In this document: piece by piece, positions 41,259 through 49,517 of the stretch
How positions within the stretch are numbered: the first letter of the stretch is position 1
How the letters are laid out: each line of letters opens with the position of its first letter
Program-made: the position numbers and the translations under genes
Notes under the pieces: generated by a model
Told to the model about the DNA's origin: nothing
Seen by the model: the letters and a program-made list of their open reading frames with translations, nothing else
Databases searched by the model: none
From: an uncultured Clostridia bacterium
GTDB taxonomy: Bacteria > Bacillota > Clostridia > Christensenellales > Borkfalkiaceae
NCBI GenBank assembly: GCA_949283125.1
Contig: CASDRK010000013.1
Coordinates: 1 to 64,000, forward strand
DNA: 64,000 bases
Direction: 5' to 3'

Positions 41259-42014
41259 TCACCTCCCCAGCCAGCCGCCGTCCACGGCGACGGTGAAGCC
41301 GTTGACGTAATCCGAAGCCGCCGAAGCGAGGAATACCGCCGCGCCTTCGAGATCTGCGGGCGTGCCCCAGCGCCCGGCGGGGATGCGGGCGAGTATGTCG
41401 GCGCTGCGCTCCTCGTCCTGACGGAGCTGCTGCGTGTTATTGGTGGCCATATAGCCCGGCGCTATGCCGTTGACGTTGATGTTGTGCTTTGCCCATTCGT
41501 TGGCGAGCGTCATGGTTATGCCGCGTATGGCCGACTTGGACGCCGTGTACGAGGGCACGCGTATGCCGCCCTGATAGGAGAGCATGGAAGCGATGTTTAT
41601 TATCTTGCCGCCCGTTCCCTGCTTTATGAACTGTTTGGCTACGGCCTGCGTGAGGAAGAACACCGTCTTTAAATTGACGTTGAGAACGCTATCCCAGTTC
41701 TCTTCGGAAAATTCGATGGAATCCTGACGCTTTATGATGCCGGCATTGTTGACGAGGATGTCTATCCTGCCGAAGCGCGCCAGAGCTTCCTCCACCACGC
41801 GGGGTATTACGTCCGTGGACGACAGGTCGGCGATGACGTTATAAAATTTTTCCTCGCCGAGCATGGCCGCCGTCTCGTCGGAAGGCCGGCGCGAAACGCC
41901 GACCACCGCGGCGCCCGCTTCGACGTACGCGCGGCATATGCCCTGACCCAGCCCCGTGTTGGAGCCCGTGACTATCGCCACTTTGCCCTTTAAACTGAAT
42001 TGATCGAGAATCAT
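41259..42014 (-). CDS. kduD: 2-keto-3-deoxygluconate / 2-dehydro-3-deoxy-gluconate 5-dehydrogenase
   Basis: 251-residue classical short-chain dehydrogenase. TGSNTGLGQG (cofactor loop), NNAG, catalytic Ser, YTASK (Tyr-x3-Lys) and the KduD-typical APGYMATNNTQQLR are present. It reduces 2,5-diketo-3-deoxygluconate, made by KduI, to KDG. Ribosome site GGGAGGGGGAATTA precedes the ATG. It has its own promoter (42054-42082) and is separated from the rest of the pectin operon by the ATPase unit and the repeats. Confidence 0.95.
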   Translation of the reverse strand: MILDQFSLKGKVAIVTGSNTGLGQGICRAYVEAGAAVVGVSRRPSDETAAMLGEEKFYNVIADLSSTDVIPRVVEEALARFGRIDILVNNAGIIKRQDSIEFSEENWDSVLNVNLKTVFFLTQAVAKQFIKQGTGGKIINIASMLSYQGGIRVPSYTASKSAIRGITMTLANEWAKHNINVNGIAPGYMATNNTQQLRQDEERSADILARIPAGRWGTPADLEGAAVFLASAASDYVNGFTVAVDGGWLGR

Positions 42015-42053
42015 GCTGTAATTCCCCCTCCCTTGATGCTTTTAAGTGTATAT

Positions 42054-42082
42054 ATTTTACAACACGGCGGAAAATAAATCAA
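42054..42082 (-). promoter_or_regulatory. kduD promoter
   Basis: TTGATT (42082-42077) and TAAAAT (42059-42054), 17-base spacer on the minus strand. Confidence 0.75.
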
Positions 42083-42114
42083 GGGGGAAGGGAAAAATTG
42101 TTTGCAAATAATTG

Positions 42115-42152
42115 ATGCGCGCGCGGAGCTCAAAAAAGCTCCGCGCGCGCAT
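42115..42152 (-). terminator. terminator after the deacetylase gene
   Basis: A 16-base stem (42115-42130 with 42137-42152) and an A-rich loop (T-rich on the minus strand). It separates the MATE-deacetylase operon from kduD. Confidence 0.8.
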
Positions 42153-42173
42153 TGCAAGACATATATTGCGCGA

Positions 42174-43034
42174 TCAATCCCCGCCGAACACAACCGTTCC
42201 GCCGGCCGGGATTTTGTGCATCGCGCCGCGTATCTCAAGCCAGACGGGCATGCAGGAAGGGTTGAACGCCCTTTCGCCGTCGAGCGAAAAGACCAGCGAA
42301 CGGTACGCGCGCACGTAATCGCACACCTCGCCGTTGGTTGCGGCCCACACGTCGCCGCGCCCGCCGAGACTGCGCGCGGCGCCCTCGATGACGTCCCAGT
42401 TGTCGTCGTCGTCAAATTCGTAGCTGTGCCCCCACACGTACAGCAGCCAGGGCTCGCGATGCTTGAACTCCTCCTCCGGCGAGCGGGAAACAAATTTGCG
42501 GACAAGCTCCGCCAGCGCGGGGTCGTTGTGGTGAACGGTGGGATCCCACTCCAGAAAATCCTGCGGCAGCGCAAACGAATAGGTGGACTTCGTCGTGCGG
42601 GCGTATTTTACGCCGAGCTCCGCCAGCACGGCCTTGATGCGGTCGTTGAACCCGTTGTAGGCATACGCCATGCCGTTTACTATGCGGCCGAATTTATGCT
42701 CCAGCCAGTCGCGGTTGAGGGCGACTTCCCTTATGGCCTCGGGCAGGGGCACCTTGTCGAGATATATATGCCGCGCGCCGTGCAGGGCCACCTCGTGCGC
42801 GGTGCCGGAAAAGGCGGAAAAAGTCTCCTCCTCGTCCATGCGGTCGTGCCACTCGCGGCAGTCGAACAGCTGCGAATTGAGGTTGAAGGTGCACTTCAGC
42901 CCGTACCTGTCCATTATCGCCAACAGCTTTTTGTCGGCGCGCACGCCGTCGTCGTAGCTGAACGTGACGGCCTTGGAAAGCCCGCCGGGAAAGCGCATGT
43001 ATTTTTCCTGAAACATCTGGCGGAATTGTGCCAT
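42174..43034 (-). CDS. polysaccharide deacetylase family protein
   Basis: 286-residue NodB-like (CE4) protein. The metal/catalytic motif TFSYDDG is near residue 25, and the second motif is EVALHGARH. Later parts (PWLLYVWGHSYEFDDDDNW) resemble uncharacterised NodB-type proteins that act on sugars, so deacetylation is inferred. There is no signal peptide, which is unusual for a wall-modifying enzyme and suggests a cytoplasmic substrate. Start set at MAQFRQMF after GGAAGGAGTGGAT; a longer in-frame reading runs back into the MATE gene and is not real. It is the last gene after two MATE exporters. Confidence 0.85.
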   Translation of the reverse strand: MAQFRQMFQEKYMRFPGGLSKAVTFSYDDGVRADKKLLAIMDRYGLKCTFNLNSQLFDCREWHDRMDEEETFSAFSGTAHEVALHGARHIYLDKVPLPEAIREVALNRDWLEHKFGRIVNGMAYAYNGFNDRIKAVLAELGVKYARTTKSTYSFALPQDFLEWDPTVHHNDPALAELVRKFVSRSPEEEFKHREPWLLYVWGHSYEFDDDDNWDVIEGAARSLGGRGDVWAATNGEVCDYVRAYRSLVFSLDGERAFNPSCMPVWLEIRGAMHKIPAGGTVVFGGD

Positions 43035-43051
43035 ATCCACTCCTTCCGGCC

Positions 43052-44512
43052 TCAGCGGCCGATATCTTCCTCCGTCCGGGCGGCGTCCTTTGCGAACATG
43101 CCCGAAGCTTTTTTCCATTTGCCCGAAAGTATCCTTGAAACAAACAGCACCGAACGCACCGTCCAGTCGGCCGCCATGCCCGTCCACAGCCCGTAAGCGC
43201 CGATATGCAGCCCGGGTATGAGCGGCGTGCAGAGAATGAAGCTGAGCCCCACGCGCATCACGGCCATGGACGACACGGCGCAGACCATGGTGTAGCGCAC
43301 GTCGCTGGCGGCTTCGAGCACGGCCGAGCCGCCGAACGAGAAGGGATACGTGACTATCTGCACGGAGAAACACAGCGTTATGCAGCCGGTGGCCATTGCG
43401 GCCGCCTCCGCCGTGATGTTGCGCGAGAACAGCCCCACGAGCAGCGGCGAAAGCGCCCACACCAGCCCCACGCACAGCGCGTTGCCGACCAGCGAGATGA
43501 GGAACATCTTTTTGATGTAATACTTTACGCAAGCTTCGTCGCCCGTGCCCACGGCCTGTCCCACGACCGTAAGGCAGGACGTGTTTACGCCGTTGCCGGC
43601 TATGGAGCCTATCGTGTTTATGTTGGACGTGACCGAATTGGCGACGTTGGCGTTGTTGACCAGACCTCCGCCGGCCAGAGCCACGTTGTACGAAGCGTCG
43701 GCCACGAACGAGGCCGTCATCACCTTGCCGACCTGAAACAGACAGCTCTCTATGCCGCTGGGTATGGCCAGAAAGAGTATGCGCCCGATTATCCTGCCGT
43801 CGAAGCGGAAGCGCTCGAAGAGCTTTACGCGCACGACGTTGTCCTTGCCCGTGAGCCGCACCGTGAGGAACACGGCGGGGAAGGCGCGCGATATGACCGT
43901 TGCCGTGCCCGCGCCCAGCACGCCCATGTTCAGTCCGTAAATGAACAGCGCGTTGAACCCGACGTTGAGCGCAAAGCTTATGCCCGCGCTGGTCATGGTG
44001 TTCATGCTGCGCCGCTGCGCGCGCAGCACCGCCGCCGAAGCGTAGAACATGGCCAGAAGGGGATAGGAAGCCGCCATAAGATAAAAATATGTGTAGGCGT
44101 AGGCCTTGTAGCCCGTGGCGTTGTCGTTGTAAACGAGGTCGATTATCTGATGATTGAATACAAGGCACAGCGCCGCGACCACCACGGACGCGAGCAGCAT
44201 GAGCACGTAGAGCTGCTTTGCCGAACGGGAAGCGTCCTCCGTGCGGCCCGCGCCCAGCGACTGCGAGGTGATTATCGCCCCGCCGGTGCCGAAGGCGGCA
44301 AACAGCTGTATCATCACGTTGGATATCTGGTCGACGTTGGAGACGGCGGACATGGCCGTGCCGTTCTCGCCGACGGACTGCACCATGAAGGAGTCGGCAA
44401 GCCCGAGCGACATGGTGAAGGCCGACTCTATCACTATGGGTATGATGAGCATGGCCAGCGCCTTATTCGTAAACAGGGAATACCGCCTTTTTTCGCGCGC
44501 GACCGCCGTCAT
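43052..44512 (-). CDS. MATE family exporter
   Basis: 486-residue, 12-helix MATE-type cation-coupled exporter. MATE features: IVIESAFTMSLGLADSFMVQ in helix 1, ITSQSLGAGRTEDASRSAK after helix 2, and the second-half repeat GNGVNTSCLTVVGQAVGTGDE. It overlaps the upstream MATE gene by ATGA (44509-44512), and the two proteins are similar over their whole length, so this is a tandem duplication or a heteromeric pair. Substrate unknown. Confidence 0.93.
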   Translation of the reverse strand: MTAVAREKRRYSLFTNKALAMLIIPIVIESAFTMSLGLADSFMVQSVGENGTAMSAVSNVDQISNVMIQLFAAFGTGGAIITSQSLGAGRTEDASRSAKQLYVLMLLASVVVAALCLVFNHQIIDLVYNDNATGYKAYAYTYFYLMAASYPLLAMFYASAAVLRAQRRSMNTMTSAGISFALNVGFNALFIYGLNMGVLGAGTATVISRAFPAVFLTVRLTGKDNVVRVKLFERFRFDGRIIGRILFLAIPSGIESCLFQVGKVMTASFVADASYNVALAGGGLVNNANVANSVTSNINTIGSIAGNGVNTSCLTVVGQAVGTGDEACVKYYIKKMFLISLVGNALCVGLVWALSPLLVGLFSRNITAEAAAMATGCITLCFSVQIVTYPFSFGGSAVLEAASDVRYTMVCAVSSMAVMRVGLSFILCTPLIPGLHIGAYGLWTGMAADWTVRSVLFVSRILSGKWKKASGMFAKDAARTEEDIGR

Positions 44513-46104
44513 TCATTTCCTCCTTCGGGGGCTTTGTCGGGGCATATGTCCGCGCCTTCGGTAGTTTTGCCGGGACATGCGTACGCGCCTTCGCCGTCAT
44601 TTCCTTCGGCCTGCACGTCCCCGTCCGAAGCGGGCAGCTCTTCGGCCGCCGCACCCGCGCGGAGCAGGCCCGAAGCCTTCTTCCACCTGCCGGTGAGCAG
44701 GCGGGACACGAACAGCACCGAGCGCACCACCCAGTCGGAGCACATGCCTATCCAGTAGCCCATTGCGCCGAATTCCAGCTTGAACCCGAAAGTTGACATC
44801 AGCCACGAGCTCAGCGCGTCGTCGGTGAACAGGAAGCACAGCCCGACGCGCACGATTATCATGGAGGATATGGCCGACCACATCACGTACTTTACGTCCG
44901 ACGTGGCCTTGAGTATGCCGGGCGTGGTGAAGGACAGCGGATAGGTGACGAACTGGAAGGCGAGGCAGAAGTACAGGCACTTGAGGGCTATGGGGTAAGC
45001 CGCGGCAGGATAATCCCAAAGATATATCAGCCAATGGCAGGTGCCCATGATGATGCCCACGGTTATGGCGTTGGCGATGAAGGAGATGGCGAACATCTTC
45101 TTTATGTAGTACTTGACGCAGTTTTCGTCGCCCGTGCCCACGGACTGACCGATGACCGTGAGACAGGACGTGCCTATACCGCCGCCCACCACCGAAGCTA
45201 TGTTGTTGAGGTTGTTGGCTATGGTGTTGGCATTGGCCTGAATGTTGATGTTTTTATCCAGCGCGGCGTCGTACTGAACGTAGCAGCCGGCATTGACGAA
45301 TGTGTTGGTCATCAGCTTGCCCAGCTGAAACAGGCAGCTTTCGATGCCGCTGGGAATGGCGATGAAGAGTATGCGCTTTACCATTGCGCCTTCGAAGCGG
45401 AACTTTGTGAACAGCTTTACGGGCAGCAGGTTTTTATCGGACATGAGCAACACGCGCATGTACACGGCGGGTATAGCGCGGGCTATGAGCGTGGCGAGCG
45501 CCGCGCCCGCAACGCCCATGTCGAGACCCCATATGAAGGCGGCGTTGAGCCCGATGTTGACGACGCAGCTTATGCCCGCGCTGGTCATGGTGACGAGACT
45601 CTTGCGCTGGGCGCGCAGAAGCGCGGCGGAGCCGTTGAATATGCCGATGAGCGGGAAGGACGCGGCGGTTATATAAAAGTACGTGCGCTGCAGCTCCATT
45701 ACGTCCGGCTCGACGTCGGGATAGAACAGCTGCAGAAGATAGGGATTGAGCGCGAGACACAGCCCGGCTATGACGAGCGAAAACCCGAGCACTATCACCA
45801 GCATGTGCTTGGCGCTCTTTTTGGCCGATTCTATGTTTTTTGCGCCCAGAAACTGCGAAGTTATTATAGTTCCGCCCGTGGCGAAGGCCGAAAACAGCTG
45901 AATGACGAGGTTGTTTATGTAGTCCACGTTGCCCACCGCGTTGCTGGCGTGGCCGAACTCGTCTATCGACGAAACCATTATGCCGTCGAACATGCCCAGC
46001 GAAGTGGAAAAGATGTTTTCAATCACTATCGGGGCTATCAGCCAGAACAACTGCTTGTTCGTGAACAGCGAATAGCGCCGCTTTTGCCTAACTGCCGTCT
46101 GCAA
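44509..46104 (-). CDS. MATE family exporter with extra C-terminal tail
   Basis: 531-residue MATE exporter, paralogue of the neighbour (both begin with a basic segment then RRYSLFTNK). Helix 1 IVIENIFSTSLGMFDGIMV and ITSQFLGAKNIESAKKSAK are conserved. The start appears to be TTG at 46104, with GGGAGGC placed upstream. The C-terminus carries about 50 extra polar residues with a short repeat containing CPGKTTEG and CPDKAPEG, absent from the sister gene. It is divergent from the AraC regulator gene, which may control it. Confidence 0.92.
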   Translation of the reverse strand: MQTAVRQKRRYSLFTNKQLFWLIAPIVIENIFSTSLGMFDGIMVSSIDEFGHASNAVGNVDYINNLVIQLFSAFATGGTIITSQFLGAKNIESAKKSAKHMLVIVLGFSLVIAGLCLALNPYLLQLFYPDVEPDVMELQRTYFYITAASFPLIGIFNGSAALLRAQRKSLVTMTSAGISCVVNIGLNAAFIWGLDMGVAGAALATLIARAIPAVYMRVLLMSDKNLLPVKLFTKFRFEGAMVKRILFIAIPSGIESCLFQLGKLMTNTFVNAGCYVQYDAALDKNINIQANANTIANNLNNIASVVGGGIGTSCLTVIGQSVGTGDENCVKYYIKKMFAISFIANAITVGIIMGTCHWLIYLWDYPAAAYPIALKCLYFCLAFQFVTYPLSFTTPGILKATSDVKYVMWSAISSMIIVRVGLCFLFTDDALSSWLMSTFGFKLEFGAMGYWIGMCSDWVVRSVLFVSRLLTGRWKKASGLLRAGAAAEELPASDGDVQAEGNDGEGAYACPGKTTEGADICPDKAPEGGNE

Positions 46105-46160
46105 TTTTTTGCCGCCTCCCTTTGCTCTGTTTAACGGAAATTATTTTACAACGGTTTTTC

Positions 46161-46189
46161 TTGATTTTCTACTGTTTATATACTATAAT
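46161..46189 (+). promoter_or_regulatory. promoter of the AraC-family gene
   Basis: TTGATT (46161-46166) and TATAAT (46184-46189), 17-base spacer. Confidence 0.8.
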
Positions 46190-46230
46190 TATTATAAACT
46201 ACAGATTTTTCAACACAAAGGAGCCTTAAA

Positions 46231-47067
46231 ATGGCCGCAGACACACCCGAAAGAATAGTTGACAGGACGATAGATCGCATACACGCAGACAGCCAGCTGA
46301 AGGATGCGGGGTTTGTGATGCCCTCGCCCCACTGCCACCCCCACTGCGAACTGTTTTACATCGAGAGCGGAGACAGCTCGTTTTTTGTGGGCGGAGACAT
46401 GTACGAACTGCACGCCGGCGATTTTTTGCTGCTGCCGCCGCAGGTGTTCCACTACACGCGCTACCCTTTCGGCCCCTGCCGCAGGAGCAACGTGTTTTTC
46501 CGCAAGGAGGACGTGGACGGCGGAATTGCGGAGCTCTTTCCGCACGGCAGAGATTTCTTCGGGGACGTGCGCGTCTTCCGTCTGCCGGACGCCTACCGCG
46601 CTCAGGTGGGCGGAGTGCTGGCGGCAATGGTGCGCGAGGAGCGCATAAACGACGCCCGCACCGCGCCCATGATGGTGCATCTGCTGCACGTGCTGTTGCT
46701 GCTGTGCAGCCGCGAATGCGAATTTTTGAGCGAGCTGCCGCGCGACATACACACCACCGACGCGCCCATAGTGCGCGCCGCGAAATTCATAAGCGAGCGC
46801 TACGCCGACGACATTTCCATGGCGGAGATAGCCGCCGCAGCGGGCTACAGCCCCAATTATCTGAGCAAAAAGTTCCGCCAGGCCGCGGGCATAGGCGTGC
46901 ACGAATATCTTGTGTTCACGCGCCTGCAGCGCGCCGCGCTGGAGCTGGTGTCCACCGACCACTCGGTGACGGACATTGCGCTGCGGTGCGGTTTTTCCGA
47001 CGGAAATTATTTCAAGGACGCGTTCAAAAAGAAGTACGGCGTCACCCCGCGGGAGTACAGAAAATAG
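46231..47067 (+). CDS. AraC-family transcription regulator with cupin sensor
   Basis: 278-residue regulator. The N-terminal half is a cupin sugar-sensing domain (PHCHPHCELFYIESG, DFLLLPPQVFHYTRYP). The C-terminal ~100 residues hold two helix-turn-helix units (SMAEIAAAAGYSPNYLSKKFRQ and VTDIALRCGFSDGNYFKDAFKK) ending YGVTPREYRK. Ribosome site AAAGGAGCC precedes ATG. It is divergent from the MATE-deacetylase operon, a usual arrangement for a local regulator. It could also serve the pectin genes, which have no regulator of their own here; that is speculation. Confidence 0.93.
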   Translation: MAADTPERIVDRTIDRIHADSQLKDAGFVMPSPHCHPHCELFYIESGDSSFFVGGDMYELHAGDFLLLPPQVFHYTRYPFGPCRRSNVFFRKEDVDGGIAELFPHGRDFFGDVRVFRLPDAYRAQVGGVLAAMVREERINDARTAPMMVHLLHVLLLLCSRECEFLSELPRDIHTTDAPIVRAAKFISERYADDISMAEIAAAAGYSPNYLSKKFRQAAGIGVHEYLVFTRLQRAALELVSTDHSVTDIALRCGFSDGNYFKDAFKKKYGVTPREYRK

Positions 47068-47115
47068 CGCGGGCGGCTCATGCGCGGGCGGCGCGGGCGC
47101 ATCTCCTTCCGGCGC

Positions 47116-47144
47116 TTGACTTGAAAACGCAAAAAGCGTAAAAT
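47116..47144 (+). promoter_or_regulatory. promoter of leaderless yitT-like gene
   Basis: TTGACT (47116-47121) and TAAAAT (47139-47144), 17-base spacer. Seven bases past the -10 is 47151, the A of an ATG. Confidence 0.75.
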
Positions 47145-47150
47145 ATGGGT

Positions 47151-48077
47151 ATGAACGAAGCAAAGAAAAAATTTTTGCATGCTTTTGCAAAAAAATATCT
47201 GCTGATAACGCTGGGGTGCGTGCTGTACCCGCTGGGCGTGGTGATGTTTTTGCAGGCGGGCGGACTGGCCGGCGGCGGCGCCACGGGCATTGCACTGATA
47301 GTCAATCAGGTGACGGGCTGGCCGACCGGCGCGATAGCCTTTGCAATAAACGTGCCCCTGCTGCTGTGGGGCTGGAAGGTGTTCGGAAAGGAGTTCTTTT
47401 TTTCCACGCTGTACGTTATAGGCCTGTCCTCGCTGCTGATGTGGCTGACGGAATATGTGTTCCTCACCCTTCTGCCGGCAAAGTACGGCCACGCGTTTTT
47501 GCCCTTCACGCAGAACCGCCTGATAAACGCCGTGACGGGCGGGGCGATATTCGGCTGCGGCATGGGGCTGATATTCAGGTGCGGCTCTTCCTCCGGCGGC
47601 ACCGACATACCCGTCAAGGTGCTTAAAAAGAAGTTCCGCCACATAAGCACGGGCATGATAACCATGACTTCGGACATACTGATAGTCGCCTGCTCGGTCT
47701 TCGCATACAAGACCGACACTCTGGAAGTGCTGTTCTACACCGTGCTGTCCGTGGTGGTGTTCACTCTGATGTTCGACTGGGTGCTGTACGGCGGCAACTC
47801 GGCGAAGATGGTGTTCATAATCTCCGCGCGCGAGCCCGCCGACAGGATATGCGGGCGGGTGCTGGGCGAGCTGGACGCCGGCGCCACCTTCATAGACGCA
47901 AAGGGCGCGTACTCCGGCGAGGACAAAAAGGTGCTGATGTGCGTGGTAAAGCCCATGGTGTATCCCCGCCTGCGCGACATCGTGCGCGAAGAGGACGGAA
48001 AGGCATTTATGATAGTTTCCTCGGCAAAGGAGATATACGGCGAGGGATATCTGCCGCCCGATTCGGCGGAGCTTTGA
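47151..48077 (+). CDS. YitT/DUF2179 family membrane protein
   Basis: 308-residue integral membrane protein. It has about five or six helices in the first two-thirds, with FLQAGGLAGGGATGIALIVNQVTG and FRCGSSSGGTDIPVKVLKK typical of the YitT family, and a C-terminal soluble DUF2179 domain (MVFIISAREPADRICGRVL ... SGEDKKVLMCVVKPMVYPRLRDIVRE). Function is unknown in general; transport is suspected. Two ATGs (47145, 47151) are possible. The promoter predicts the RNA begins at 47151 itself, so the shorter form, leaderless, is preferred. Confidence 0.9.
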   Translation: MNEAKKKFLHAFAKKYLLITLGCVLYPLGVVMFLQAGGLAGGGATGIALIVNQVTGWPTGAIAFAINVPLLLWGWKVFGKEFFFSTLYVIGLSSLLMWLTEYVFLTLLPAKYGHAFLPFTQNRLINAVTGGAIFGCGMGLIFRCGSSSGGTDIPVKVLKKKFRHISTGMITMTSDILIVACSVFAYKTDTLEVLFYTVLSVVVFTLMFDWVLYGGNSAKMVFIISAREPADRICGRVLGELDAGATFIDAKGAYSGEDKKVLMCVVKPMVYPRLRDIVREEDGKAFMIVSSAKEIYGEGYLPPDSAEL

Positions 48078-48161
48078 CTGCCGCCCCGGCGGAAAGACAG
48101 GCCCGGCGCCTGCCATGCGCGCCGGATCTCCGCACGGCAGCGGAGGACATGAAATAATTTG

Positions 48162-48188
48162 CGCGGCCCGGCAAAACGCCGGGCCGCG
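48162..48188. terminator. hairpin between converging genes
   Basis: 11-base stem (48162-48172 with 48178-48188), AAAAC loop. There is no long T tract; the minus strand continues CAAATTATTT. Confidence 0.6.
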
Positions 48189-48199
48189 TCCAGTTAGTG

Positions 48200-49384
48200 T
48201 TATTTTGCGTTGCGCAGTATGCGCTCGATATCGGCGGCGTAGAGCACCTTTGCGTTGCCCTTGCTGCCGCCGCCGGCCGCGGCGCAGCGTTCGGCCATCG
48301 CGCGGTACTCCTCGTCCGTGGGCGAAACGCCCAGTTCGGTCAGGGTGACGGGCATGCCTATCTCCTTTAAAAAGGCGTTGAACGCGGCTATGCCTTCGCG
48401 GGCTATGCCTTCGCGCGTGCCGCTGGGGCGGACGCCCATCACGTGGACGGCGAACAAATAGAAGCGGGTTAAACAATCCCTGTACACGTATTCCGCCCAT
48501 GCCGTCCATATGGCCGCGAGCCCGGCGCCGTGCGCCACGTCGTACTGGCCGCTGAGTTCGTGTTCTATGCCGTGCACGGCCCAGTCGCCGCCGCAGTTGC
48601 CGCAGCCCGTAAGACCGTTGTGCGAAAGCGAACCGGCCCACATTATCTCCGCGCGGGCGTCGTAGTCGCCTGGCGCGCGCTTCAGCGTGCGGGCGTTGGC
48701 GATGACGGTGCGCAGCAGGCCTTCGGCCACGGCGTCGGTTATGGCCATGTTGCCGCCGTTGTTGAAGTACCTCTCCATGGTGTGCATAAGAATATCCGTG
48801 CAGCCGCAGGCCGTCTGATAGTCGGGCAGGGTGAAGGTGAGTTCGGGATTCATTACCGCAAAACGGGGACGGCAGTAATTGGAGTTGCAGCCGCGCTTGA
48901 GATCGCCGCCCTCGCACTCCTTTGTGATCACCGAGGAGTTGCTCATCTCGCTGCCGGCGGCCGCAATGGTGAGCACCACGCCCACGGGCGCGCAGCCCTC
49001 AGGCTTGCGCAGTCCCTCGTAGAAGTCCCACACGTCGCCCTCGTTGGCCAGGCCGTAGCCTATGGCCTTGGCGCTGTCGATAACCGACCCGCCGCCGACG
49101 GCCAGAATGAAGTCCACGCCTTCGCCGCGGCACAGCTCTATACCCCTGTACACGAGCGACAGGCGGGGGTTGGGCTTTACTCCGCCCAGCTCCACCCACT
49201 GCACGCCGGCCTCCTTCATGGCCGAACGGACGACGGCGAGAAGCCCGCTCTTTTCGGCGCTGCCGCCGCCGTAGTGCAGAAGCGCCTTCTTGCAGCCCTG
49301 CTCGCGAAGAAGATCCGCAAGTCTGCTTTCGCTGTTCCTGCCGAACGCCACCTTTGTGGGCGCGTAATATTCAAAATCGTACAT
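48200..49384 (-). CDS. iron-containing alcohol dehydrogenase
   Basis: 394-residue group III (Fe-dependent) alcohol dehydrogenase, close in pattern to NADP butanol dehydrogenases. Cofactor motif GGGSVIDSAKAIGYG; metal ligands in the region CGCTDILMHTMERYF, ALSHNGLTGCG-like SHNGLTGCG and VHGIEHELSGQYDVAHGAGLA. It reduces an aldehyde or oxidises an alcohol; the substrate is not predictable. Start set at MYDFEYY (49384), after GGGGGAATCAACG; the 74-residue upstream extension in frame runs through promoter DNA and is rejected. Confidence 0.94.
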   Translation of the reverse strand: MYDFEYYAPTKVAFGRNSESRLADLLREQGCKKALLHYGGGSAEKSGLLAVVRSAMKEAGVQWVELGGVKPNPRLSLVYRGIELCRGEGVDFILAVGGGSVIDSAKAIGYGLANEGDVWDFYEGLRKPEGCAPVGVVLTIAAAGSEMSNSSVITKECEGGDLKRGCNSNYCRPRFAVMNPELTFTLPDYQTACGCTDILMHTMERYFNNGGNMAITDAVAEGLLRTVIANARTLKRAPGDYDARAEIMWAGSLSHNGLTGCGNCGGDWAVHGIEHELSGQYDVAHGAGLAAIWTAWAEYVYRDCLTRFYLFAVHVMGVRPSGTREGIAREGIAAFNAFLKEIGMPVTLTELGVSPTDEEYRAMAERCAAAGGGSKGNAKVLYAADIERILRNAK

Positions 49385-49417
49385 CGTTGATTCCCCCGTG
49401 ATATTTTTGTAATAAAT

Positions 49418-49446
49418 ATTATACATTATCCCCGCGCGATAATCAA
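49418..49446 (-). promoter_or_regulatory. promoter of the Fe-alcohol dehydrogenase gene
   Basis: TTGATT (49446-49441) and TATAAT (49423-49418), 17-base spacer on the minus strand. Its -35 lies 7 bases from the -35 of the divergent promoter. Confidence 0.78.
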
Positions 49447-49453
49447 CAGAAAG

Positions 49454-49482
49454 TTGACACGGCGGGGCGCGAAAAGTATAAT
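49454..49482 (+). promoter_or_regulatory. promoter of the asparaginase-rarA operon
   Basis: TTGACA (49454-49459) and TATAAT (49477-49482), 17-base spacer. Confidence 0.85.
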
Positions 49483-49517
49483 ATTTTTGTAAATTTTCCA
49501 CACGTGAGGGCATCGCC

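Noticed and set aside
42174..44168. 664-codon frame fusing the deacetylase to an upstream sequence
   Set aside because: The upstream part is an out-of-frame reading of the MATE gene; a good ribosome site and ATG at 43034 start the real deacetylase.
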